A stretch of DNA of 64,000 bases from Flavonifractor sp. An10 (GCF_002161215.1 NZ_NFMB01000009.1:154166-218165); one strand, 5' to 3'; counted from the stretch's first letter, positions 9,068 to 17,476 are shown. The notes: generated by a model from the letters alone, not told the origin. A program made the numbers and translations.

Positions 9068-9083
9068 TGCAACCGGCGTGCCA
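9068..9083 (-). promoter_or_regulatory. sigma-54 promoter (-24/-12) of the desulfidase gene
   Basis: Read on the minus strand, the sequence is TGGCACGCCGGTTGCA, matching the RpoN consensus TGGCACG-N4-TTGCA at every fixed position. It lies about 60 bases upstream of the desulfidase start and faces the right way. A sigma-54 activator is encoded immediately behind it. Confidence 0.92.
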
Positions 9084-9169
9084 ACTCATTGCGGCGGGAA
9101 AAAGAGGGGAAAAACGGGGAAAATCGGCCCCTGGGACTTGACAAAGGGGCGGGCAGCGGCCAAAATAGG

Positions 9170-9196
9170 TGTTAAATCGGTTAAACTGGTCAAAGA
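9170..9196. repeat. array of three 9-bp units (GGTYAAAnn), candidate activator-binding site
   Basis: Three contiguous 9-mers occur: TGTTAAATC (9170-9178), GGTTAAACT (9179-9187) and GGTCAAAGA (9188-9196). They lie 87-128 bases upstream of the desulfidase -24/-12 promoter, the usual distance for an enhancer-type site. The same unit recurs four times in inverted orientation at 11303-11338, in front of the other sigma-54 promoter. Confidence 0.8.
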
Positions 9197-9223
9197 AATT
9201 GGCCAGATAAGGAGGGCCTTCCC

Positions 9224-11299
9224 TTGAAAAAGAATGTGGCGGTCATCTCCCTGGACGCCTATGCCGGGCAGTTCTATGCCCAGCAGGTGCAGGAGCTCTT
9301 CGGCGACCGGATTGCCGTGTGCTCCTACAGTGTGCGGGACGGCTCGGTGGAGCACATGCCCCGCAAGTACGATCTCTATATGGTCACCACCGACGCCTTC
9401 GACTCCCTGGGAGACATGCACCGCTATGTGCCCATCGACGGGGAGATGATGGAGATTCACGTCACCCTTCGCTGGGACGTGGTGCACAGGCTCCAGGCCC
9501 TGCCCGCCGGCAAAAAGGTTCTGTTCGTCAACCTGAGCGATAAGATGTGCCGGGAGGCGGTGACCCGCCTCAACCAGCTGGGGGTGAACCAGCTGGACTT
9601 CGATCTCTACCATCCCGGCGCGCCGGAGCCGGATATGAGCCAGTATGACTTTGTGATCACCCCCCAGGAGACCCGCTATGTCCCCGCCGGGGCCAGGGAG
9701 ATCATCGACATCGGCCAGCGGGTGTGCGACAGCTCCACCATGATCGAGGCGGCCCTCCGCCTGGGCTTCGAGGAGCTGCTGGAGACCCCGGAGTTTGAGC
9801 AGTACCAGCGGGATGTGGCCGCCAATACCTACAGCTTCGACCGGGTGTTTGCCCGGGGCCTGCGGCTGGAGAGCCAGTTTGAGATCCTCATGGAGATCCT
9901 GGACGAGGGCATCGTGGGGGTCAACGAGCGGGGAGAGGTGTTTGCCAGCAACCACAAGCTGGAGGAGATCACCGGCATCCCCGGTGCCCGGGCGCTCCAG
10001 CGCCCGGCGGCGGAGGTGTACCCCTTCGTCCCCTTTGCCAGATGCCTGGCCGAGCGGGCCCCCCAGCCCGCCCAGGTGGTGAGCGCCAACGGCGTCAACA
10101 TGAACGTGGCGGTGGCGCCGGTGCTCCGGGGGGGCGCCTGCATCGGTGCCTTCGCCACGGTGCAGCGGTTCAGCGACGCGGAGAACCGGCAGAACGAGCT
10201 GCGCAGCCAGCTGCTCCACAAGGGCTACCGGGCCAAGTACACCTTTGACGACGTGGTGGGCCAGTCACCGGCCATCCGGCGGTGCATCACCATATTAAAG
10301 AAGATGTCCCTCACCCAGCTCCCCGTCCTCCTCATCGGGGAGACGGGCACCGGCAAGGAGCTCTTTGCCCACGCGGTTCACAACGCCTCTCCCCGGGCAG
10401 ACGGGCCCTTTGTAGCCATCAACTGCGCCGCCATGCCGGAAAACCTGCTGGAGAGCGAACTGTTCGGCTACGAGGAGGGAGCCTTCACCGGCGCCCGGAA
10501 GGGGGGCAAGCCCGGCCTGTTCGAGTTCGCCCACAAGGGCACCCTGTTTCTGGACGAGGTGGAGGGCATGAGCACCGCCCTCCAGTGCAAGCTGCTGCGG
10601 GTGCTCCAGGAGCGGGAGATCATGCGGGTGGGGGGCAACCGCATCGTCTCGGTGGACGTGCGCATCGTGGCAGCCACCAACGAAAACCTGGACAAGATGG
10701 TGGAGGAGGGCACCTTCCGGCGGGATCTCTACTACCGTCTCAACACCCTGCCCGTGCTGATCCCGCCCCTGCGGGAGCGGGAGGGGGATCTGCTGCTGCT
10801 CATCGACCACTTCCGAAAGGGCATCGGCGCCTCCTTCACCCTGTCGCCCGAGCTGGAGCGGCTGCTGCTCACCCACCAGTGGCGGGGGAATATCCGGGAG
10901 CTGCGCAACGTGGTGGAGTATTTCAGCTATACCGGCAGCCCCGTGGTGGGGCCGGAGGAGCTGCCGCCCACCTTTCACTATCTGCCCGCCGGCCTGCCGG
11001 AGGCCGGCGGGGCCGGGGCGCAGCCCCCGCGGCTGGCGGACTGCCCCCAGGAGGACGAGCGGTTTGTGCTCTCCCGGCTCTACCAGGCCGACCGGGAGGG
11101 GCGCAGCCTGGGCCGGGACGCCATCCTGGCCGATGCCAAGGCGGCGGGGCTGCCCTGCTCCCAGCAGGAGGTGCGGCGCATCCTCTCCGCCCTGGATCAG
11201 GCGGGCCTGGCCCGGGTGAGCCGGGGGAGAGGGGGCACACGGCTCACCCCAGCCGGCCGGGCCCTGTGCCGCCGGCTGGAAACGGAGGAGAAGCTCTGA
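9224..11299 (+). CDS. sigma-54-dependent transcriptional activator of cysteine catabolism
   Basis: This is a 691-residue enhancer-binding protein. Residues 1-200 form a PrpR_N-like sensory region, about 205-320 a PAS-like domain and about 340-570 the AAA+ domain, with Walker A GETGTGKE at 372 and the sigma-54-contacting GAFTGA loop at 419-424. The C-terminus is a winged-helix-like segment (QQEVRRILSALDQAGLARVSRGRGG) instead of the usual Fis-type helix-turn-helix. The TTG start at 9224 follows AAGGAGG. It lies between the two promoters it probably activates. In Clostridioides difficile a cysteine desulfidase is likewise under sigma-54 control with an adjacent activator. The inducer is probably cysteine or a derivative (inference). 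Confidence 0.9.
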   Translation: MKKNVAVISLDAYAGQFYAQQVQELFGDRIAVCSYSVRDGSVEHMPRKYDLYMVTTDAFDSLGDMHRYVPIDGEMMEIHVTLRWDVVHRLQALPAGKKVLFVNLSDKMCREAVTRLNQLGVNQLDFDLYHPGAPEPDMSQYDFVITPQETRYVPAGAREIIDIGQRVCDSSTMIEAALRLGFEELLETPEFEQYQRDVAANTYSFDRVFARGLRLESQFEILMEILDEGIVGVNERGEVFASNHKLEEITGIPGARALQRPAAEVYPFVPFARCLAERAPQPAQVVSANGVNMNVAVAPVLRGGACIGAFATVQRFSDAENRQNELRSQLLHKGYRAKYTFDDVVGQSPAIRRCITILKKMSLTQLPVLLIGETGTGKELFAHAVHNASPRADGPFVAINCAAMPENLLESELFGYEEGAFTGARKGGKPGLFEFAHKGTLFLDEVEGMSTALQCKLLRVLQEREIMRVGGNRIVSVDVRIVAATNENLDKMVEEGTFRRDLYYRLNTLPVLIPPLREREGDLLLLIDHFRKGIGASFTLSPELERLLLTHQWRGNIRELRNVVEYFSYTGSPVVGPEELPPTFHYLPAGLPEAGGAGAQPPRLADCPQEDERFVLSRLYQADREGRSLGRDAILADAKAAGLPCSQQEVRRILSALDQAGLARVSRGRGGTRLTPAGRALCRRLETEEKL

Positions 11300-11302
11300 A
11301 TT

Positions 11303-11338
11303 GGTTTGACCAATTTAACCTTTTTAACCGATTTAACC
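11303..11338. repeat. array of four 9-bp units (nnTTTRACC), candidate activator-binding site
   Basis: Four contiguous 9-mers occur: GGTTTGACC, AATTTAACC, TTTTTAACC and GATTTAACC. They start just after the activator stop codon and lie about 134-169 bases upstream of the sigma-54 promoter at 11472. Relative to the direction of transcription they have the same orientation as the array in front of the desulfidase gene. Confidence 0.82.
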
Positions 11339-11471
11339 TGTTTCCCCGGCTTGCGTCAGGGGCGCCGCCGGACACTGGTAAGAGTGTCCGGCGGCGCTTT
11401 TATCTGTTTTATACAAAGGCAGAGAATAGAAATTGTATAAATCGGATAATGTTGCGGAAGCTGGCATAGTT

Positions 11472-11487
11472 CGGCACGCCGTTTGCT
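11472..11487 (+). promoter_or_regulatory. sigma-54 promoter (-24/-12) of the C-S lyase operon
   Basis: CGGCACGCCGTTTGCT matches the RpoN consensus (GGCACG-N4-TTGC) and ends about 70 bases before the start of the aminotransferase-like gene. An additional hairpin (CCGGACACT...AGTGTCCGG region, 11371-11398) between the repeats and this promoter may end the activator transcript. Confidence 0.9.
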
Positions 11488-11556
11488 CAAAACAGGGGCA
11501 AGCGTACAGCCTGAAATAAAAACCCAATCCAGAGAAGGAAAGGCAGGTAAGCAGCG

Positions 11557-12726
11557 ATGAAGTATGATTTTGATGTGGTGGTTGACCGCAGCAAAAACTG
11601 CGCGGCCAAGTACGATGAGCGGAAGAAGAAATTCGGCACCGATGACGTCATCCCCCTGTGGATCGCCGACATGGACTTCAAGACCGCCCAGCCCATCATT
11701 GACGCCCTGGGCAAGCGGGCCCAGGAGGGCATCTGGGGCTACACCAGCCGCCCGGACTCCTATTTTGAGGCCATCCGGGGCTGGCAGAAGCGCCGCAACG
11801 GCTGGGACATCGACCAGAGCCTGATGAGCTTCAGCCTGGGCGTGGTGCAGACCATCAGCGCCATGGTGAAGCTGTTCACCCCCGAGGGGGGCAGCGTGCT
11901 CATCCAGACCCCGGTGTACTCCGAGTTCTACGACATGACCGAGGCGTGGAACCGCAGGGTGCTGGAGAACCAGTTTATTGAGAAGGACGGCAAGTGGGAG
12001 ATGGACTGGGCCGACTTTGAGGCCAAGCTGGAGGAGGCCGACCTGTTCCTGCTGTGCAACCCCCACAACCCCCTGGGCATCGTCTGGACGCCCGAGGAGC
12101 TGCGCCGCATGGTGGAGCTGTGCATGAAGCACCATGTGGTTCTGTTCTCCGACGAGATCCACTCCGACCTGATCTTCCACGGCAAGAAGCATACCCCCAC
12201 CGCCACCGTGTCTCCCGAGGCCGCCCAGTACGTGGTCACCGGCATCTCCGGCACCAAGACCTTCAACCTGGCGGGCCTGCAGGCCTCCACCGCGGTGTTC
12301 CCCAATGCCCATATGAAGCAGGTCTTTGACCACTACTGGCAGTGCATGGACATCCACCGCAACAACGCCTTCTCCCTCACCGCCATGCAGGCCGCCTTCA
12401 ACGAGGGCGAGGAGTGGCTGGAGCAGCTGCTGGCCTATCTGTCCGACAACTTCGACTTCGTGGTCAACTACTGCAGGGAGCACATCCCCCAGATCAAGAC
12501 CTACGCCCCCGACGCCACCTACCTGATGTGGCTGGACTGCCGGGAGCTGGGCCTGGACAACGAGGCGCTGCGCCGCTTCATGATCGAGAAGGCCAAGCTG
12601 GGCCTCAACGAGGGCTATACCTTCGGCCGCAGCCTGAGCGGCTACATGCGGCTCAACGCTGCCTGCCCCCGCAGCGTGCTGGAGCAGGCCATGAAGCAGC
12701 TGGAGGCGGCGGTCAAGTCCCTGTAA
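11557..12726 (+). CDS. PatB/MalY-family PLP-dependent C-S lyase (cystathionine beta-lyase type)
   Basis: This 389-residue fold-type I PLP enzyme belongs to the MalY/PatB subgroup, which cleaves cystathionine or cysteine conjugates to a thiol or sulfide, pyruvate and ammonia. The N-terminal DVVVDRSKNCAAKYDERKKKFG...IPLWIADMDF and CNPHNPLGIVW are typical; the PLP lysine is K234 in SGTKTFNLAG. It is the first gene behind the second sigma-54 promoter and opens an operon with a symporter and a glutaredoxin-like gene. True transamination is a less likely alternative; substrate choice between cystathionine, cystine and cysteine is open. Confidence 0.9.
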   Translation: MKYDFDVVVDRSKNCAAKYDERKKKFGTDDVIPLWIADMDFKTAQPIIDALGKRAQEGIWGYTSRPDSYFEAIRGWQKRRNGWDIDQSLMSFSLGVVQTISAMVKLFTPEGGSVLIQTPVYSEFYDMTEAWNRRVLENQFIEKDGKWEMDWADFEAKLEEADLFLLCNPHNPLGIVWTPEELRRMVELCMKHHVVLFSDEIHSDLIFHGKKHTPTATVSPEAAQYVVTGISGTKTFNLAGLQASTAVFPNAHMKQVFDHYWQCMDIHRNNAFSLTAMQAAFNEGEEWLEQLLAYLSDNFDFVVNYCREHIPQIKTYAPDATYLMWLDCRELGLDNEALRRFMIEKAKLGLNEGYTFGRSLSGYMRLNAACPRSVLEQAMKQLEAAVKSL

Positions 12727-12774
12727 GGGGCCGCCTCGGCACAAGGAATCTTGGAAAAGAGAGGAGCATCTCCT

Positions 12775-14040
12775 GTGGCAACCATTCAAAAGAAGAGCTT
12801 CTGGCAGCAGTACGGAAGCCTGATCCTGATCCTGGGCGGCATCATCATCGGCGCCCTCATCGGGGCCTTTGCCCCCGCCGTGGGCACCACCATCAAGCCC
12901 ATCGGCGACATCTTCCTGAACCTGCTGTTCACCATCGTGGTTCCCCTGGTGTTTGTGTCCATCGCCTCCGCCGTTGGCAGCATGGCAAACATGAAGCGCC
13001 TGGGCAAGATCCTGGGCTCCACCATCGGCACCTTCATCTTCACCGGCCTGATCGCCGCGGCCTGTGTGCTCGTCTGGGTGAACCTGTTCAGCCCCTCCGC
13101 CGGCACCTCCATCCAGCTGACGGCCGGTGAGGCCGGCGAGGCCCAGAGCGCCGGCGAGCTGCTGGTCAGCACCCTGACCGTGTCCGATTTCTCCGATCTG
13201 TGGGATAAGTCCAACATGCTGCCCCTGATCATCTTTGCCATCATCTTCGGCTTCTGCGTGTCCGCCTGCGGCGGCGACGAGAGCCCCATGGGCAAGCTGC
13301 TCATGAACCTGAACGACATCATCATGAAGTTCGTGGGCGTCATCATGTTCATCGCCCCCATCGGCCTGGGCGCCTACTTCGCCAACCTGGTGGCTACCTA
13401 CGGCCCGGAGATCGTGGGCGACTACGGCCGCTCCATGCTGGTCTACTACCCCCTGTGCCTGCTTTACGGCGTTATTTTCTTCCCCCTGTACGCCTTCCTG
13501 GCCGGCGGCAAGCTGGGCGTGAAGAGAATGATCAAGAACATCTTCCCGCCTGCCATCACCGCCTTCGCCACCCAGTCCTCCGCCGCCACCATCCCCGTGA
13601 ACAAGGAGGCCTGTGACAACATCGGCGTGCCCAAGGACGTCAGCGATCTGGTGCTGCCCATGGGCTGCACCATGCACATGGACGGCTCCGTCCTCAGCTC
13701 CATCGTGAAGATCGCCTTCCTCTACGGCATCTTCGGCATGGACTTCACCGGCGCGGGCACCTACGCCATGGCCATCGTGGTGGCCATCCTGTCCGCCTTC
13801 GTGCTCTCCGGCGCCCCCGGCGGCGGCCTGGTGGGCGAGATGCTCATCGTCAGCATGTTCAACTTCCCCGCCGAGGCTTTCCCCATCATTGCCACCCTGG
13901 GCTTCATCTTTGACCCCGCCGCCACCTGCCTGAACTCCTCCGGCGACACCATTGCCTCCATGATGGTCACCCGCCTGGTGGAGGGCAAGGACTGGCTGGT
14001 CAAGGCTGTGGCCGCCAAAAAGGGGCAGAGCCAGGAGTAA
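12775..14040 (+). CDS. dicarboxylate/amino acid:cation symporter (DAACS family)
   Basis: This is a 421-residue sodium- or proton-coupled symporter of the GltP/TcyP family, with N-terminal membrane helices and the two re-entrant loop regions (the serine-rich FATQSSAATIPV and the PMGCTMHMDGSV segment that includes the substrate and cation site). I chose GTG at 12775, placed 8 bases after GAGGAG; a TTG at 12751 would add eight residues. In an operon with a C-S lyase, the natural guess is cystine or cysteine uptake, as for TcyP, but glutamate, aspartate or serine cannot be excluded. Confidence 0.88.
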   Translation: MATIQKKSFWQQYGSLILILGGIIIGALIGAFAPAVGTTIKPIGDIFLNLLFTIVVPLVFVSIASAVGSMANMKRLGKILGSTIGTFIFTGLIAAACVLVWVNLFSPSAGTSIQLTAGEAGEAQSAGELLVSTLTVSDFSDLWDKSNMLPLIIFAIIFGFCVSACGGDESPMGKLLMNLNDIIMKFVGVIMFIAPIGLGAYFANLVATYGPEIVGDYGRSMLVYYPLCLLYGVIFFPLYAFLAGGKLGVKRMIKNIFPPAITAFATQSSAATIPVNKEACDNIGVPKDVSDLVLPMGCTMHMDGSVLSSIVKIAFLYGIFGMDFTGAGTYAMAIVVAILSAFVLSGAPGGGLVGEMLIVSMFNFPAEAFPIIATLGFIFDPAATCLNSSGDTIASMMVTRLVEGKDWLVKAVAAKKGQSQE

Positions 14041-14088
14041 TCCGCTCCTGACGCGCCCGGCATCAATCCCGTAAGGAGGTATTGTACC

Positions 14089-14340
14089 ATGAAAGTCACT
14101 GTAATCGGCAGCCATCTGTGCCCCGATACCCTGTATGCCCTGAATCGCCTGGTGGAGGCCAAGGCGGACATCGACTTCAAGAACCTGTCCGCCAGCCTGT
14201 CCGACCTCAAGGCCTATCTGGCCCTGCGGGAGAGCAGCCCCGTGTTTGACGGCCCCAAGGCCAGGGGCTCCCTGGGCATCCCCTGCTTTGTCCTGGAGGA
14301 CGGCACCGTCACCCTGGAGCTGGAGAAGGTTCTGGGCTGA
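14089..14340 (+). CDS. glutaredoxin-like small protein (single-cysteine site)
   Basis: This 83-residue thioredoxin-fold protein starts MKVTVIGSHLCPDTLYALNRL. The redox site is CPDT at residues 11-14, so only the first of the two usual cysteines is present. The cis-proline strand is seen as GIPCFVLEDG. A strong AAGGAGG precedes the ATG. As last gene of the sigma-54 cysteine operon it may handle thiols, mixed disulfides or sulfide produced by the lyases; that role is inferred. Confidence 0.78.
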   Translation: MKVTVIGSHLCPDTLYALNRLVEAKADIDFKNLSASLSDLKAYLALRESSPVFDGPKARGSLGIPCFVLEDGTVTLELEKVLG

Positions 14341-14368
14341 TTCAATCAGATACAGATATAGAAATAAG

Positions 14369-14398
14369 CAGCGCCCGCCGGGATTCCGGCGGGCGCTG
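14369..14398 (+). terminator. terminator hairpin, first of two identical copies
   Basis: CAGCGCCCGCCGG and CCGGCGGGCGCTG flank a GATT loop just after the cysteine operon. The same hairpin recurs at 14558-14585, on the other side of a cluster of inverted repeats. There is no strong T-tract. Confidence 0.65.
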
Positions 14399-14406
14399 TG
14401 CTGTCG

Positions 14407-14585
14407 ATAAACCTTCCAGCCGAAGGATTCGGAGGGAAGGATAGTGTGAAAGGGAACCGTCAGGGTTCCCTTTCGCGTTGGATCAAACAACTTTTTGAAA
14501 CTTAAAAAAGTTTCAAAAAGTTCGTCAGCCTGTCGAAAAGATTTTTTCGACAGGCTGAGCGCCCGCCGGGATTCCGGCGGGCGCT
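14407..14585. repeat. cluster of stacked inverted repeats with duplicated terminator hairpin
   Basis: This gene-free stretch holds successive palindromes: CCTTCC...GGGAAGG (about 14410-14440), GAAAGGGAACC-GTCA-GGTTCCCTTTC (about 14448-14474), CAACTTTTTGAAAC and its complement (about 14486-14519), the perfect TCAGCCTGTCGAAAA...TTTTCGACAGGCTGA (14525-14558), and finally a second copy of the terminator hairpin (14558-14585). The CAGCCTGTCGAAAA arm resembles the ends of the multi-hairpin element at 22000-22204. Confidence 0.75.
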
Positions 14586-14600
14586 GCTCTGTGCTCGGGC

Positions 14601-15272
14601 TTATTGGGAAACGGCGGCGGGGGAGAGGAGCAGGGCCTCCAGTTCCGCCGGGCTGCCCACAATCTGCCGGGCGCCGTGGGCCGACAGGAACCCGGCGTCC
14701 CGGAAGCCCCAGCTCACCGAGATGCAGGGCAGGCCGGCGTTTTGGGCGGTGGCGATGTCCACGTCGGAGTCGCCCACGTACACCGCCCCCGCCGGCTCCG
14801 CCCCCAGCTCCGCCAGGGCGCGGAACACCGTATCCGGGGCAGGCTTGCGGGCCACCCCCTGGGACTCGCCGATAGCCACGGGGAGCCGGTCGCCAAAATA
14901 GTTCTGGCACAGCCCCTTTACCGCCCCGTCGAACTTGTTGGACACCACGGCGGTGCGGATGCCCGCGGCCTGGAGGTGCTCCAGCAGTGCCGGAACGCCG
15001 GGATAGGGGGCGGTCTTGTTCTCCATGTTCAGCAGGTAGTGGGCCCGGAAGTCGGCCAGACAGGCGGCCTCCTCCTCCGCCGGGGTGCCCTCGGGCACCG
15101 CCAGGTGGATCAGCCGCCCCACCCCGTTGCCCACAAAGGTGCGCACCTCCTCCAGGGTGCGGGCGGGCATGCGGTGGACGGACAGGGCGTAGTTGGTGCT
15201 GTCGGCCAGATCCTGGAGGGTGTCCAGCAGGGTGCCGTCCAGGTCGAAAATCACGGTCTGATAGGGATACAT
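14601..15272 (-). CDS. HAD-superfamily phosphatase, Gph/PpaX-like
   Basis: This is a 223-residue haloacid dehalogenase-type phosphatase. Motif I is FDLDGTLLDT (catalytic D10 and D12), motif II VVSNK, motif III the lysine in VARKPAPDT, and motif IV GDSDVDIATA. The cap domain between motifs I and II is helical (C1 type), as in phosphoglycolate phosphatase and pyrophosphatase PpaX. The sequence does not fix the substrate. The gene runs toward the hairpin cluster, which likely terminates it. Confidence 0.88.
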   Translation of the reverse strand: MYPYQTVIFDLDGTLLDTLQDLADSTNYALSVHRMPARTLEEVRTFVGNGVGRLIHLAVPEGTPAEEEAACLADFRAHYLLNMENKTAPYPGVPALLEHLQAAGIRTAVVSNKFDGAVKGLCQNYFGDRLPVAIGESQGVARKPAPDTVFRALAELGAEPAGAVYVGDSDVDIATAQNAGLPCISVSWGFRDAGFLSAHGARQIVGSPAELEALLLSPAAVSQ

Positions 15273-15311
15273 GTCATTGGTGCCTCCTGTGGGATAGTTC
15301 CGTTGGACGGG

Positions 15312-16340
15312 CTATATGATACCACAGAAGGGGGAGGAGCGGAAGAGGGAAGCGAGCAAAAATCCCAGCAGGCCGCAGCCGGGGAAAGTCCACAGCCAGG
15401 TTCGGACAATCCGCCCCGCCACCGCCTGGTTCACCCCGCCGCCCGCCCCGGCCCCCAGGATGGCGGCGGTCTTGGCATGGGTGGTGCTCACCGGCAGGCC
15501 CGCCAGCGTGCAGAAGAGCAGGCAGAGACCGCCCCCCAGATCGGCGGCCAGCCCCTCCGCCGGCCCCAGGCGCACCATGTCCCGGCCTACCGTGTCCACA
15601 ATCCTGCGGCCCCCCAGGGCGGTACCCAGTGCCATGACGGCGGCGCAGAGGAGGGTGAGCCCCGGCTCCGGCGCAAAGCCCGCCGTATGCCCCCCGGCCA
15701 GGGAGGCGGCCAGGAGAAAGACCCCCAAAAACTTCTGCCCGTCCTGGGCCCCGTGGAGGAAGGCCATAACCGCCGCCCCGGCGATCTGCCCCCGGCGGCA
15801 CAGGGCGGGGGAAGGGCGCAGGCGCCCCGCCAGGCGGCGGCATACCGCCCCGGCCAGCCACCCCAGCAGCAGGGAGCCCGCCAGCCCCAGCAGGATCCTT
15901 CCCCAGGGCCCGGGCCGCAGGTTGGAGAGTCCTCCGGGCAGGGCCAGGGCCGCGCCGGACAGCCCCGCCGCCAGGGCGTGGCTCTCGCTGGTGGGCACGC
16001 CGAACCGCCACGCTGCCGCCGCCCACACCACAATGGCGCACAGGGCCGCGCACAGGGCGGGGAGGGCATCCGCCGGCGACGAACTGAAGTCCGCCATATC
16101 ATACAGCGTTTCCGCCACCGAGGCGTTTACCGCCGTCATCACCAGGGCACCCAGCAGGTTGCACGCCGCCGCCAGCAGGGCCGCCCGGCGGAAGGACAGA
16201 GCGCCGGCACCCACCGCCGCAGCGATGGCGTTGGGCGCATCCGTCCAGCCGTTGACCAGCACCACCGCCAGCACCAGGGCGCAGGTGAGGGACAGTACGG
16301 GATTTTGGCTGGCCTGAAAAAGCAGAGCGGAGAGAGACAA
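15312..16340 (-). CDS. PiT-family inorganic phosphate permease
   Basis: This is a phosphate:cation symporter of about 342 residues. Both PiT signature repeats are visible: GWTDAPNAIAAA near the N-terminus and LPVSTTHAKTAAI near the C-terminus, plus GVPTSESHALAAGLSG. I prefer the TTG at 16340, which has AGGGGGTG five bases upstream; an in-frame ATG at 16361 lies inside a terminator stem without a ribosome site. The start region overlaps the terminator of the upstream glycosyltransferase gene, so coupling or read-through is possible. No PhoU-like partner gene is adjacent. Confidence 0.85.
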   Translation of the reverse strand: MSLSALLFQASQNPVLSLTCALVLAVVLVNGWTDAPNAIAAAVGAGALSFRRAALLAAACNLLGALVMTAVNASVAETLYDMADFSSSPADALPALCAALCAIVVWAAAAWRFGVPTSESHALAAGLSGAALALPGGLSNLRPGPWGRILLGLAGSLLLGWLAGAVCRRLAGRLRPSPALCRRGQIAGAAVMAFLHGAQDGQKFLGVFLLAASLAGGHTAGFAPEPGLTLLCAAVMALGTALGGRRIVDTVGRDMVRLGPAEGLAADLGGGLCLLFCTLAGLPVSTTHAKTAAILGAGAGGGVNQAVAGRIVRTWLWTFPGCGLLGFLLASLFRSSPFCGII

Positions 16341-16345
16341 GCAAA

Positions 16346-16380
16346 CACCCCCTGTCCCCATTCTACGGGGACAGGGGGTG
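16346..16380 (-). terminator. terminator of the glycosyltransferase genes
   Basis: A perfect 14-bp stem (CACCCCCTGTCCCC and complement) with a short loop lies directly after the glycosyltransferase stop codon. On the minus strand it is followed by GTTTGCTTG. Its 3' arm supplies the purine-rich sequence before the phosphate permease start. Confidence 0.7.
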
Positions 16381-16402
16381 CGGTATGAGTCGCCCGCCGC
16401 CG

Positions 16403-17476
16403 TTAATACAGCCCGATGGTGCGCAGAATCCGGATCACCTGCCCGGCCCGGACAGACCAGGCGGCCTGCCGGGCGTGTTCCCGTCGACGCTCCCTGGCCC
16501 AGCTGCCGGTCTCCTCCAGGGCCCGGCGGCACAGCCGGGCGAACTCCTCGTCCGTGTGGGCGGTGTAGACCACGTCGGGAAAGGGCTCCACCTGGTCGGG
16601 GGGCAGGAGGGTGACAATGGGGAGGCCGGTAGCCAGATACTCATAGAGACGGGGGGAGAGGATGTCGTTTTTCAGGTTGTCCAGCCGGAGAAAGTCCAGG
16701 CACACGTCGAACCGGGCCAGGTAGTCGGGCACCTCCACCGGCCGCCGGGCGCCCAGGAAGCGCACGTTGGGCAGCCGCTCCAGCGCGTCGGCGGCAGGGT
16801 TGTCCCTCCGCCGGCCCAGAAAGAGGAAGGAGGCGTCCGGCATGGCCCGGGCGGCGCGGAGGGCGGGGGAGAGATCCAGATCCGGCCAGATGGTGCCCAC
16901 ATAGCCCAGCACCGGCCCGGTGAGGCCCCGCAGCTCCGGCGGGCAGTCGGCGGGCGTGCGGGTGAACATGGGGAAGTTGACCCCGTTGGGCAGCAGGGCG
17001 ATGTTGTCGTTGCAGGGGGAGAGGTGATCCGCCAGCCCCGGGGAGGCGGCGAACACCACGTCGGCGGCCAGAGCCAGGTCGCTCTCCCACCGGGGGGGCA
17101 GGTCGAACCAGTCCCGGTCACAGTCATACACCACCCCCCGGTGGGGCAGCAGCTCCAGCAGGTGGATCTGCTCCGGATCGGTGCACCACAGCAGGGGCTC
17201 CTTGAACCGGTGCCGCTCCATCTGCCGGAGGATGGGCCGGGCCAGCCACCGCCACCGCTGCCGGTGGAGCAGGGCGTGGCGGGGCTCCACCTCGGGCAGG
17301 GGAGGGAGGGTGAACACCGTCAGGCCGGGGCGCATCTGCCGCCCCGGCTGCCGCCAGCGGCGGCCCGGCGGCTCGAAGAAGAGCACCTGGGCATCCTTCA
17401 GGCGGATCATCAGCTGCTGGGTGCGGGTGGGCACCGTCCGCCACGGCTCGGCGGACAGGCAGACAATCTGCTGCAT
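16403..17476 (-). CDS. glycosyltransferase (TuaH-like, GT-B fold)
   Basis: This is a 357-residue glycosyltransferase. The N-terminal part (MQQIVCLSAEPWRTVPTRTQQLM) and VVYDCDRDWFD resemble teichuronic-acid-type transferases; the C-terminal donor domain has LGYVGTIWPDLDL, PNVRFLG and the YEYLATGLPIVT loop. The start at 17476 has a GGTGAGGGG ribosome site five bases after the upstream stop, so it is translated with the GT-CsaB fusion. It likely adds a sugar to a secondary cell-wall polymer; donor and acceptor are unknown. Confidence 0.82.
   Translation of the reverse strand: MQQIVCLSAEPWRTVPTRTQQLMIRLKDAQVLFFEPPGRRWRQPGRQMRPGLTVFTLPPLPEVEPRHALLHRQRWRWLARPILRQMERHRFKEPLLWCTDPEQIHLLELLPHRGVVYDCDRDWFDLPPRWESDLALAADVVFAASPGLADHLSPCNDNIALLPNGVNFPMFTRTPADCPPELRGLTGPVLGYVGTIWPDLDLSPALRAARAMPDASFLFLGRRRDNPAADALERLPNVRFLGARRPVEVPDYLARFDVCLDFLRLDNLKNDILSPRLYEYLATGLPIVTLLPPDQVEPFPDVVYTAHTDEEFARLCRRALEETGSWARERRREHARQAAWSVRAGQVIRILRTIGLY

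Noticed and set aside
7633..9141. Long plus-strand reading frame (about 500 codons)
   Set aside because: It is the antisense shadow of the cysteine desulfidase gene; the protein is low-complexity His/Gly/Ala/Val-rich with no ribosome site.
11356..14910. Minus-strand reading frame of nearly 1200 codons
   Set aside because: It runs antisense through the lyase, symporter and glutaredoxin-like genes and the hairpin cluster; composition is shadow-like (His/Gln/Gly-rich).
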